64,000 bases of DNA from NCBI GenBank assembly GCA_029641185.1, contig JAPWGK010000005.1:1736001-1800000 (forward strand), in the 5' to 3' direction. The translations under genes were made by a program, and so were the position numbers. The notes below the pieces were generated by a model. It did not search any database. It had not been told where the DNA came from and saw only the letters and a list, made by a program, of their open reading frames with translations. Below are positions 11,801-19,095 of this stretch, in pieces. The number at the start of each line of letters is the position of its first letter. The stretch's first letter is position 1. Source of the DNA: Pseudofabraea citricarpa (lineage: Eukaryota; Ascomycota; Leotiomycetes; Helotiales; Dermateaceae).

Positions 11801-14800
11801 AGCAAGATAAAGAACTCGGCCGTCAACACGAGACGGAGCAGACTCTACACGATCGAATTACTGATATACGAAATGAACTTCAACAAGCGGAGGAAAATCT
11901 ACAGAAAACGAATGTAAGATTGCAGAAAACACTAAACGAGAGGGATGAATTTATAGATGAGATGAGACGCCGCGGTGGTAAAACACACACTGAGGGTGGC
12001 CTTGACCTACTTCAGCAAGCCCAACGAACTATTGATGAGTGCAGGCAAAATATATACAAACTAACAGACAAAATAACAGTCTTGAGGCAAAAGGCCGAAG
12101 ATAAGGACTGGGAGATTGCCGATCGAGACCGGCAGATCAAAGCACATGCTGTCAAGGTTGCAGATCTCCAGAATCGAGTTGATGGCGGAACACGCCCAGA
12201 GCCAGCACCTCCATCAAACGAACAAGATAACAACTATTTATATAAGCAGGCACAAGAGCTAAAAAATGCTAACTATGACCTACGCCAAGTGCTCGAAGAT
12301 AAAATCAAGATAGCCTACAATGATGCGACCAAATTACAGAATCTGAGAGCGTTTGTCGATGAGCAGGATATCACGATCAAAGGGTTGAAGGACAAAATCA
12401 CCAGTTTAGTTGACGAAATCCAAACGAATACCTCTACAATTGGCACTCTTGAAACTTCAGTGCAGCAACACAAAACGGAAGTCGAGAACTTGCAACAGGT
12501 CTTGAGAGCTGAACGGGAGCAGAGAGACGCCACATCCACCGCACAAGTGTCGACAACATCACCTACAACGACCAAGGACAGTGCGGCACAAACAGACGTG
12601 GATCCTTGTGCAGATATCAGGGCTGATCTGGCTACGGCTAGTGCCAAGGTGACGAGTCTACGTGACTCTAATGCGGCACTACTCAGAGTGATCGATGACC
12701 GAGACAAGCAAATCGATGATCTTCGAGTCCCCCAAGGAAAGATCCAGAGAGTGGAGGGTAGACAGAGACCTTCATACAATGATGCCTCAACAAGCATGCA
12801 TAATGATCACAATCCTTCTTACAAGGATGCATCGACGAGCATTGATGATGATATGTTGGGCAACGATGACAATGACGATCCATGTGCGGAGATAAAGGCA
12901 GACCTCGAAGCAGCTCGGATAAAGCTCAATGCCTTGCAATATGAGAAGAATTTATTGCAGGAAGCAGTCAATAAGCTAGAGCAGGATACTCTTGATAAAA
13001 ACGAGCAAATTGAAAGGCTGCAAAGAGAGAATTCGGTCATACAAAACCAGGCCAAGAAATCAAACCAGCAGACTCGTGATGGATCGGCAGAATCTGATCA
13101 GGACCCATGTGCAGAGATAAAAGATGAACTCCAGGGAGCTCGAGCTCAGATTGCTGCTTTACAAGCTCGGCTCCAAGCTCTGCAGTACAGTGTCGAAAAC
13201 CGAGATGAGCATATTCTTAATCTCGAGGCAGTTGAAGAGGATTTTCGTGATAGACTGATGAGAGTAAGGGACAGAGACAGGGCCAGCTCAATAAGTCAAG
13301 ATAGCCAAGAAGGTCAACAAGCAGGTCAACAAGCAGGTCAACAAGCAGGCCAAGAAGCTCAAGATAGACGGGATGGACAGTATGGCAGTGAAGATCTCAG
13401 AAATGATCTCGTAGCTGCACGATCCCAAGTCCGGTTACAGCAAGGAAACATCATCACTCTGGAACAAAATATGCGTGACCAAGAAGACCTCATTAGCGAT
13501 CTTCAAGAAAACCTTAAAAATGTTCTTCAGTCACTTCAGAGAGAAGAGGAACATGCTGCCGCTCAAGGGAATGATCCCTGCGCAGAAATCCGAGCTGATC
13601 TCGCAGCAGAACAAGCTCGGAGTCGCGATCTTCAACGCCAACTCGAGGATCTCCGAAGACAAGGCGCTGCCAACGAAGCGGCACTTAACCGTCTTAATGC
13701 CCTGAACCGCGAACAGAACCGCATTCTCAATGAAGAGAATGATGTAGTTCAGCTCGAGGATCAGGGTAACCTTCGCGCCACCCTGGAAGCATTCATCGAT
13801 AATGTTCGAGACCAATTTACCATGCGAGATGCGGTAATTACTGGCCTACAGAATCAAATCCAGGATCTACGCAACCGCCTGAACGGCCAAGGTGAAGTTC
13901 CAAGGAGAAATGCCAATGCAGTACGATATCTGCCCGCGGTACAGAACCGGCCTCTGCAATGGTATAAAGCTTCCCAAACCCCACCACGTCGAGGTTTACG
14001 TAGTCAAGGTGCGGCTGTTGCTGTTCGGAGTCCAACTCCAGAGCTTCGTCTAGGTGATCCCGTAACACCTGAACAGCAGAAGCTTCCAGCCATTCCCACC
14101 CGACAGCCTCGAGCACCCAGGCGACTAGCACCCGGGGCGAACGAGGAGCTTAGGAGGGAGCTGAATCTTGAAACCCCGATTAGAGCTAAACAACTTCGAG
14201 GAGGAAGAGCAACTGCTGCTTCAAAACGAGCTATGGACCGGGGCAGCCCGATCTTAAATCGCCGAGGAGAGAAATTCGTTATCGATGTACCCTCACCCTT
14301 CGCTCAGGCGCTCTTTGGACAAGGCAAGACTCAATCCGATATCATTCATGTCCGAGGCGGCGTCGCAAATGAGAAATTAGACGATTATGGTTCTGATGTC
14401 AAAGCAGGGGATACTAAGATGGCTGATAACGCAGGGTCTTCTGTTGCCAAAGGGGTTGGATTGAAGAAAGTAAAAGATGAAAACGATAAAAAGCTTGGGC
14501 TCAACAATGCAGCAGTTCAACCTCGACACGAACGAAATAACGGTGCAAGCCAACAGCCACAAGAGAATCGTATTGATATCAAGCGAGAGGAGATTGATAC
14601 TAAATCAGAAGATATTAATATCAAACTAGAAGATATTGGCATTAAAAAAGAGGATACTTCCAGAACTCGCGCCCCAACTCCAGCCCGCTACTCAACTCCA
14701 CTTCGTGGAGCAAGTCAAACCCGCAGATCAACTCCAGCGCGCGAAGAAAGTCCAGTCATCCAATTAACTCTAGGTCGTGAGCCAACCCAAGTCCCCGACC

Positions 14801-16413
14801 GAACTCCAACAGCCCCCAGTCCAACCCGCAGTACAAGAATAACGGGTCCCCGCATAGCAGTCATCCCATCCATCACCGACGCACTGGTCGAAGCCTTGAA
14901 AGGCACGCTCATCCCCGCAGGTGCTAGAAACGCTGTTAGATATACACCTCTTGCTAACCCTGCTCAGCCAAGACCAAAAATTGAACCAGAAACACACATT
15001 TCCGAAGCTGGATTTGGTCCTAGTCTAGGGCATGGCTCGGGAGAAGGTACGCTTGGTCTTTCGCTATCTGTCAGGACGGACGACGACAAGCGGAAGCGAG
15101 ATCAAGATGATGATGGGACTAGCTCGGATAACGTACCACTGGCGAAGAGACGGAGAGGGCTAGGAATAAGTGTAGTACATCAAGAGGATGATCTTTGCGA
15201 CTCCTTGAATGATCCGACTACGTCCTCCTCGGACAGCATGCCGTTGGCGAAGAGACGGAACAGGTTAGCAAAGAGTATGGCGAATCAAGAGGATAATCAT
15301 TACGACTCCTTAAATGATCCGACTACCTCCTTGGATGATGAGACTGACTCCTCGAACGACTTGCCGCCGGCGAAAAGACTGAGATCTGCAGGGAAGACGC
15401 CCGCGAAGAAAGTCGCAAAACCAGAACCAAAGAAGAGAGGAAGAACACCAAAGAAGAACACGAAAATCGTCAAGCAGAAGGACGTGGAAATACGCGAGGC
15501 GGATGTAGGAACAGATAAAGGCAACGCGGAGGATGGTGGCGGCGTATGTGATACAAATTTAGGCCTCAAGAATAGACTGCGAAAGAAAGCTCCAGCGAAG
15601 CCAGCAGCAAAACCAGCAGCAAAACCAGCAGCAAAGCCAATTGTAAATAAGGCAACGCCAAAACCAAGAAAGGGAGCGAGACCGCTAAAGAAGTACAATG
15701 TCAAGGTCAAGGATGGCAACAAGGGCGTCAAGTTGAATGGAGAGGGAGATAGTCCCAAGAAGGGTCTCGGAAAGAGGACAGCAAAGAAAGGGGCAGCAGC
15801 GATAGTGAATCAAAGGCCCATCGAGGAGTCAAGCTCAGAAGAAGAAGCAGAGCCAGAAGTCGAAAGTTCAGATTCATACCTAACAGAAAGCTGTGAAGGG
15901 TTCGATGAACCAGACTTAGACGACGGGTCGGGAAGCAGCCACGGTCCATCAAACGACTCCGAGGATTCGGACCCCTTGATGCAAGAGTACCTGAAAGCGC
16001 AAAAGGAGGACGAGGAACTCGACGCAGAGTTCATGAACAGCGACGAGTTCTTGAACCAAAAGGGCTCCTCGCCTCAGGGCAGCTCGAATGCTTCAATCGA
16101 CTCGTCGGACGATCCTTCGTTTGGGTATCTGGAGACGTTAGTCGATCTGGGTGATATTGTTATACTCGCCAACCTCGCCGACCTTGCGCGGACCCCGCCA
16201 GCGTCGGGGAAGGGCTTCTTCTACGAACAAGGCTTCTCGCCTGATACCAGCTCGAGTAGCTCAGATAGCGATAGCTCGGACGATTCGTCGGCTGCGGATC
16301 TAGAGCAGATCATGGATCTCGACCCGGCGGGAATCCCCCCAGCTACACAGGACGACTTGTTCTACGCCGCGGGATTCTCGTCGGAGAGCGGGGAGGATTC
16401 TTCACTAGCTTAA
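5836..16413 (+). CDS. Giant intronless coiled-coil protein with Cys-headed repeats
   Basis: 3525 residues in one uninterrupted exon; the ATG at 5836 has a good context (TTGTCAATGA). The N-terminal ~200 residues look foldable, with aromatic-rich segments such as 'PWIKRRFFSPVYEW'. From about 200 to 2700 it is almost all heptad-rich coiled coil, rich in Glu/Arg/Gln/Asn/Asp, broken by Pro/Ser linkers. Cysteine is rare and sits at module starts: C-x3-C at 651/655, 882/886 and 1010/1014, then DPC modules at residues 1834, 2256, 2348, 2423 and 2580. The C-terminal third is disordered and basic, then acidic: tandem 7-residue IxxKxE units (2913-2940), PAAK repeats, and a duplicated aromatic motif at the end. 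Size and layout suggest a structural scaffold (spindle-pole, nuclear-pore or organelle tether type), but I recognise no family. Confidence 0.85.
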   Translation: MNVVPTVVSMETDQELGTWNFAGRAQVHLPVEDRALIDEIDPMQVDNLDEIIFEPSAKRKISAISDLKTRFFHHPTATTQPFQPYDADHPPDNWDPHVNKTSNAPRLWPFPTIEETDEELDSRLQKFRTFSQLPEILRKPIYTAKELREAPWIKRRFFSPVYEWFDQKAAEDVFLDLLSAFEEEKTRRLQAEKAATQNYPLAQDTSISERILFLQKQTLAGESQKWTDANEIQAYPGKTIGQEYIDQITTQRRQSILELRTSELENERKRYEELEQTFKTWKENHPSNAATVKELQGRIDVLKLNNPQPSVEQALIERYEMRREKDLALAALDVERREIQSSPFVQALSKERDQLRLEVETLTIQRETAIFESRKADFARNDVLKENEKLKSSLSMAKFMQDRSPLQRGPSVDEEALLSTSNGNDSAKVIALQKLVRKKIEEVAHARRVAVDLENTVDVLHHKLPLARKEGLRLAKLSKEDLSELQSYERLSSFARSTSGLVSQKALREERDNLRVRVRVLENKLLHTNVPSNPNVWYNNYKDMQVHSNNYTNIIEHLECRVKFLELITQNRVFQVYVAELQQEARSLQPGEELAIPEPPESPITPPGQIIRKIFDKSSVDSSPKLLDDIFPRVPSHSPEAGDPLAPGAECAKRCRRMERDRDLHNSFSNALAERLQKAREEAGRHEQDLLLARLQTLRAENERDALQKDLESAQKEVKEATEEQQEGDRRFTTLERSRSLVERQLQSANDRLNNFRRAATAFAGTHLQVGVAITTTYDEGFLANIIAGASAKRPAIENKEITKDISTLINMLAPGRRRTGEDLRTPPNLPSVSRRSLLPSLMPREDESHRNGGADDQQDPPPPPPPPQLNRNDGTLGTALCRRRCQEYRANIDTLVTEVAASHLSMNRAIDEARSANIDLRQALSERDDAVKQRSNTLVQFNHIMRERDSAFDRLRAVEANQAAANEQSDGKQPDNTQSENQKVDDKNSNDKRENDKAIEKNDAVNIECQKLCQDYLGQIQNLRDEKWDLAKDLNTIRQQRDAAQQELDMAIQERDDNQVTQDDMQKIRSANDELQRQVSLHENALAQRVGEYNEALHIIELNRTTITDLENEITMLRDNMIQLELKRDQASPSSSRYEEGHLEGIIDNLELQMNQLQEHNKNLENENHIGQMTLDGVNHGYQQTRAELDSIGRALTETRRELEQARKDGSARDSEINMLERDRENLAEAFTVSSNALTSAGQDLDHANQNYRQAQKESNSLRDQLDKAESDNTRLLDEQHSLEGELNAVTDEVQRLSDDIDIHLGTIDRLTLERDQARQDASDANLERNSGHPGIYASPGSASSQQNTINRLNSQLDQLGRELNNVTRERDTARRERDSATTERENARAERDDVIYGLSDSVPHSPSSNNSRASTSHSQIPPETAQDRKVDDALRKLSLERDAEVDARGKAEGIVRPDEAPDFSTEQELMAFRINQAVLVRDQAAREMNWAIAARDKYMNLPDSDPIYSLALERYVARRKYRAVLAERSLEHEAQDQRPIKRELRMQKLRRMSERQEPVGEDETETARAARIKRRAIIQLNEERRNLALKLNVARRKIQEQYHEEESIRYELADANRRIGNLRAFIYGTSNPPVNPPDGRVNTEHLAEYQPFKAIRDANLKFQASAADIVAGLNQRNPGGEFALPMTRTLSPGGDDSLPDFSSELSSITPPWSVGAEGPQGSQSSGDSNKRKSQSPAGIGNNTSPANSRRSQNLSSKAGSHSNHSSSDSNGGDVITMGADGTATFLSTKKRQKTDTTQQTGDGTNNAQDIPMEDVPIDTIENLQPGDIDPNDPCKEVKEELAKTKYELQVLAAQINSLQAQNAVLQSTRQIDQNRNSGENGAQQSQDRLSDAVILQTRIAGLEQCISHREAANTRLLNQLYNLQIELRQEREKNPERSADNGQNDSQSSLQQELDRVCDLAKAYKEKVDELEVKVKNVSELEKKIEEQDKELGRQHETEQTLHDRITDIRNELQQAEENLQKTNVRLQKTLNERDEFIDEMRRRGGKTHTEGGLDLLQQAQRTIDECRQNIYKLTDKITVLRQKAEDKDWEIADRDRQIKAHAVKVADLQNRVDGGTRPEPAPPSNEQDNNYLYKQAQELKNANYDLRQVLEDKIKIAYNDATKLQNLRAFVDEQDITIKGLKDKITSLVDEIQTNTSTIGTLETSVQQHKTEVENLQQVLRAEREQRDATSTAQVSTTSPTTTKDSAAQTDVDPCADIRADLATASAKVTSLRDSNAALLRVIDDRDKQIDDLRVPQGKIQRVEGRQRPSYNDASTSMHNDHNPSYKDASTSIDDDMLGNDDNDDPCAEIKADLEAARIKLNALQYEKNLLQEAVNKLEQDTLDKNEQIERLQRENSVIQNQAKKSNQQTRDGSAESDQDPCAEIKDELQGARAQIAALQARLQALQYSVENRDEHILNLEAVEEDFRDRLMRVRDRDRASSISQDSQEGQQAGQQAGQQAGQEAQDRRDGQYGSEDLRNDLVAARSQVRLQQGNIITLEQNMRDQEDLISDLQENLKNVLQSLQREEEHAAAQGNDPCAEIRADLAAEQARSRDLQRQLEDLRRQGAANEAALNRLNALNREQNRILNEENDVVQLEDQGNLRATLEAFIDNVRDQFTMRDAVITGLQNQIQDLRNRLNGQGEVPRRNANAVRYLPAVQNRPLQWYKASQTPPRRGLRSQGAAVAVRSPTPELRLGDPVTPEQQKLPAIPTRQPRAPRRLAPGANEELRRELNLETPIRAKQLRGGRATAASKRAMDRGSPILNRRGEKFVIDVPSPFAQALFGQGKTQSDIIHVRGGVANEKLDDYGSDVKAGDTKMADNAGSSVAKGVGLKKVKDENDKKLGLNNAAVQPRHERNNGASQQPQENRIDIKREEIDTKSEDINIKLEDIGIKKEDTSRTRAPTPARYSTPLRGASQTRRSTPAREESPVIQLTLGREPTQVPDRTPTAPSPTRSTRITGPRIAVIPSITDALVEALKGTLIPAGARNAVRYTPLANPAQPRPKIEPETHISEAGFGPSLGHGSGEGTLGLSLSVRTDDDKRKRDQDDDGTSSDNVPLAKRRRGLGISVVHQEDDLCDSLNDPTTSSSDSMPLAKRRNRLAKSMANQEDNHYDSLNDPTTSLDDETDSSNDLPPAKRLRSAGKTPAKKVAKPEPKKRGRTPKKNTKIVKQKDVEIREADVGTDKGNAEDGGGVCDTNLGLKNRLRKKAPAKPAAKPAAKPAAKPIVNKATPKPRKGARPLKKYNVKVKDGNKGVKLNGEGDSPKKGLGKRTAKKGAAAIVNQRPIEESSSEEEAEPEVESSDSYLTESCEGFDEPDLDDGSGSSHGPSNDSEDSDPLMQEYLKAQKEDEELDAEFMNSDEFLNQKGSSPQGSSNASIDSSDDPSFGYLETLVDLGDIVILANLADLARTPPASGKGFFYEQGFSPDTSSSSSDSDSSDDSSAADLEQIMDLDPAGIPPATQDDLFYAAGFSSESGEDSSLA
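12769..12846 (+). repeat. Tandem SYxDASTS repeat in giant protein
   Basis: Two units, 'SYNDASTSMHND' and 'SYKDASTSIDDD', separated by a short linker. They sit just upstream of the DPC module at residue 2348 and indicate a local duplication. Confidence 0.7.
13310..13352 (+). repeat. GQQA short tandem repeat in giant protein
   Basis: The 12-base unit 'caagcaggtcaa' recurs about three and a half times, coding for QAGQ-type units. It lies between two coiled-coil modules and probably forms a flexible hinge. Confidence 0.75.
14572..14655 (+). repeat. Four tandem 7-residue IxxKxE units
   Basis: Exactly 84 bp, or 4 x 21 bp. The units read IDIKREE, IDTKSED, INIKLED and IGIKKED, placing lysines at residues 2916, 2923, 2930 and 2937. 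Units 1, 3 and 4 match the sumoylation consensus (hydrophobic-K-x-E); unit 2 has Thr at the first position. Confidence 0.9.
16141..16410 (+). repeat. Duplicated C-terminal PPA...FY..GFS motif
   Basis: Two copies 141 bp (47 residues) apart: 'PPASGKGFFYEQGFSPD' and 'PPATQDDLFYAAGFSSE'. Each is preceded by a hydrophobic/acidic helix-like stretch (LADLA; IMDLD) and followed by Ser/Asp-rich sequence. The second copy ends the protein. Confidence 0.8.
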
Positions 16414-17147
16414 CAAGGCTTTGATTGAAGCCTCTCTTAGATTGACATATCAATTTCGATTGATCTTTTGACCTTCAAGTCAGAGTCGCGACGTCACTCA
16501 TTTGCTATTTCTTTTGTGAAGGCATATCGGAGTTTTTTTTTTTTTTGGATAGTTTAGTTTTAAGTTTTTAGCCTTTAGTTTTGAGTCACTCTCATAAATC
16601 AATAATATACTTAGTTAACATAGGTATCCAGTCCTGCTTTGATTTGGTGTTGACATATAAACGAAGCCGCCGTCTCGCTTATTTCCTTCGCAGCGGCAGC
16701 CCCTCCTATATTAAGCGAGGATCAACCTCCAAGCTCACAGCCAATCTTATAACCACACTACTTACTACCTTCTTTCCATTTCCCAAACATTCACGTCGTT
16801 TAGTTTGTACACAAGTTAAAATTCCATCCCGCTCGGCACCGCAAATGCAGATTTACAGTCTGTTCTCGGAGGGAGGGAAGGAACGACGAGGTATCGCCAA
16901 AGACGTGTAAAACTTCATTCTTCATTAAAAAAGGGTATAATTTATTATAGCGACTGTTGATTCATCATCTAAACATGAAACCACACATATCTGCTCTGTT
17001 CCTATTCCTATTTCGCTCCCAGCAAATCCCCAACCCAACCTAACCCAACGAAGCCCAGTCTAACTGTATATATAAACAGCACACATAGAAACACGTCATG
17101 AATATACAGGATTTTCTTTTCAATGCAAACGGCAAAGCAGAACGAGA
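16414..17147. other. Convergent 3' intergenic region
   Basis: 734 bp separate the ends of the giant gene (+) and the phosphate permease (-). It should hold both 3' untranslated regions. A short T run at 16531 and AATAAA-like sequences are present. The small open frame at 16581-16910 has no coding look. Confidence 0.6.
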
Positions 17148-19095
17148 TTACACCGTCTTCTCAGGAGTAGAGGGAGCGATATCTTCTGATCCAGCACGGT
17201 AGTTCTTTCCATCAACACCGTGACCGGCGAGGACAGGGTCATAATTGGCAGTTCTATTCAAACTAATTAGTTGATATCTTTAAGCAAGGGATATGGAGAA
17301 ACTTACCCTGGAACTTCACCGGCCAACTCCTCGAGAGTCTTTCTCTTGGTCTCGGGGATCAAGAAGGTAGTAAGGAGACCGCAAAGCATGAAAAGAGCAA
17401 AGATCTGCATGACGTGGTTCAACCATGGGGAAGCAGCGGCACCGGTAGCGCCAGGAGCAGCACCGCGAGTTCGGAGAGGACCGAAGACGACCTGGGCAAC
17501 GATAGCACCGACCTTTCCAGATGCAGCTGAGAGACCGTGGGAAGTAGAACGGTATCTGGTTGGGAAACATTCACCAGGGACGATGAAGGTGGTCGAGTTG
17601 GGACCGAAGTTGAAGAAGAATTGGGCGAGGACGTAAAGAGCGAGGAGAGCGTGACCAGAAAGCTTGTGATAGGCGAATCCGATAACGATAAACAAGACGG
17701 TAAGGATGCTGAAACCCATGAATTGAATAGGCTTGCGACCAAGAGTGTCGATAGTTGCGACTGAGACCCAGTAACCCGGAATGGCACCAGCACAGACCAA
17801 GATGAGATTGCCGACAGCAGTACGGTAGAAGATCTGGTACATGTTGTGTCCTCCAGAGTAGCCGATAGCGGAAAGAATGACAGAGTTGTTGAGACCAAGA
17901 CCATAGTAGGCAACATCCAAGAAGAACCAAGAACCAGCCGTACCAAGGAGGACCTTTCCGAATCTCCATTGCTTGTAGTGAGCCCAGAAGTCGGCCCAGG
18001 AGGCTTTGGGAATCTCGAGAGCTGGTGCAGCCTGTTGCATGGTGGTAGCGCGACGGATCTCATCTGGCTCTCCCTCCTTCTTTCCGCTCATGTAAGCCTG
18101 AACATCCTCACCGGCCTTCTCAACATCACGAGCAACATCGAAAGTGTAACGAGGGGTCTCGGGGATGGTAAGACGATAGTAGAGAGCGACACAGCCAGGA
18201 ACGGCACCAAAACCACTGTGGTGTGTTAGTATGAAAATCGAAGCCGGAGGAAATATTTTCTTACATGATAATACGCCACATCTTGTCAACAGCAAGTTGG
18301 CAAACACCAGTACAAGTGGAGGCCTTGGAGCCGGTCATGAGAGACTCCTTGAACCCGGAAGTAACAATAAGAGCAACCATGGCAGCGGTAAATTGACCAA
18401 TACCTTGCATAGCAAAGACGGCATTCATCATGGCTCCTCTCCACTTGGTGGTAGCGAACTCAGATGTGATAACTGAAGATAATGGGTAATCACCGCCAAT
18501 TCCGATACCCTGAAATGTTAGATTATGTATCTTTTCGAGTGTCCAGAATAACTTACCATAAGTACACGCCAGAAGATGAAAAGACCGACGATAGAGACAG
18601 CGTGCGAGGGGGCAGAGAGGGCTTGAGCGAGAGTAGCGAAAATGATCAAGATCAACTCAAGACCGTACATCTTCTTGCGTCCAACAACATCGGCTAGGTA
18701 ACCAAAGCCAAGCTGACCAATAACAGTTCCACCGGATGTTGCGACCTTGATAGCAGTATCAGAGTTGGCGGGGATTGTTCCGTGGGACTTGCTGTTCTGG
18801 AAGAACGCTATTCCCAACATAGAGGTAACTAGGTTGATGGCAAAAATCTACAGCTGTCAGATATGCGAGCATTTTGAGCAAAGGTTCCTCTTACATCGTA
18901 GGAATCAGTGAAGAAACCAATACCAGCTACCACACATGCACGGACGTGATACCATCCGAAGGGGGCCTTATCGATCTCGGCGAGAGCAAGACGACGACGC
19001 TCATTGGGGTCTTGGATATGAGCGAAGTCATTGTGGAAGTTGTGGAAAGCATTGTTTCCACCAGAAGTCTTGACGACTGGAGCGGCAGTGGCCAT
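17148..19095 (-). CDS. PHO84: High-affinity inorganic phosphate permease (PHO84-type MFS)
   Basis: Five exons: 19095-18895, 18847-18557, 18509-18265, 18215-17307 and 17253-17148. All introns are 47-53 bp with GTAAGN donors, and the total is 583 residues, the usual PHO84 size. It should be a plasma-membrane proton/phosphate symporter of the major facilitator superfamily. Visible signatures are 'GFFTDSYD' in TM1, 'SGGTVIGQLGFGYLADVVGRKKMYG' split around the loop 2/3 GRKKMYG motif, and 'GIGIGGDYPLSS' across the exon 2/3 junction, the classical phosphate:H+ symporter signature. A long hydrophilic central loop (about 260-320) separates the two halves. The last exon encodes the cytosolic tail ending in KTV. 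PHO84 genes are normally induced by phosphate starvation; I saw no clear cluster of CACGTG sites close upstream. Confidence 0.93.
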
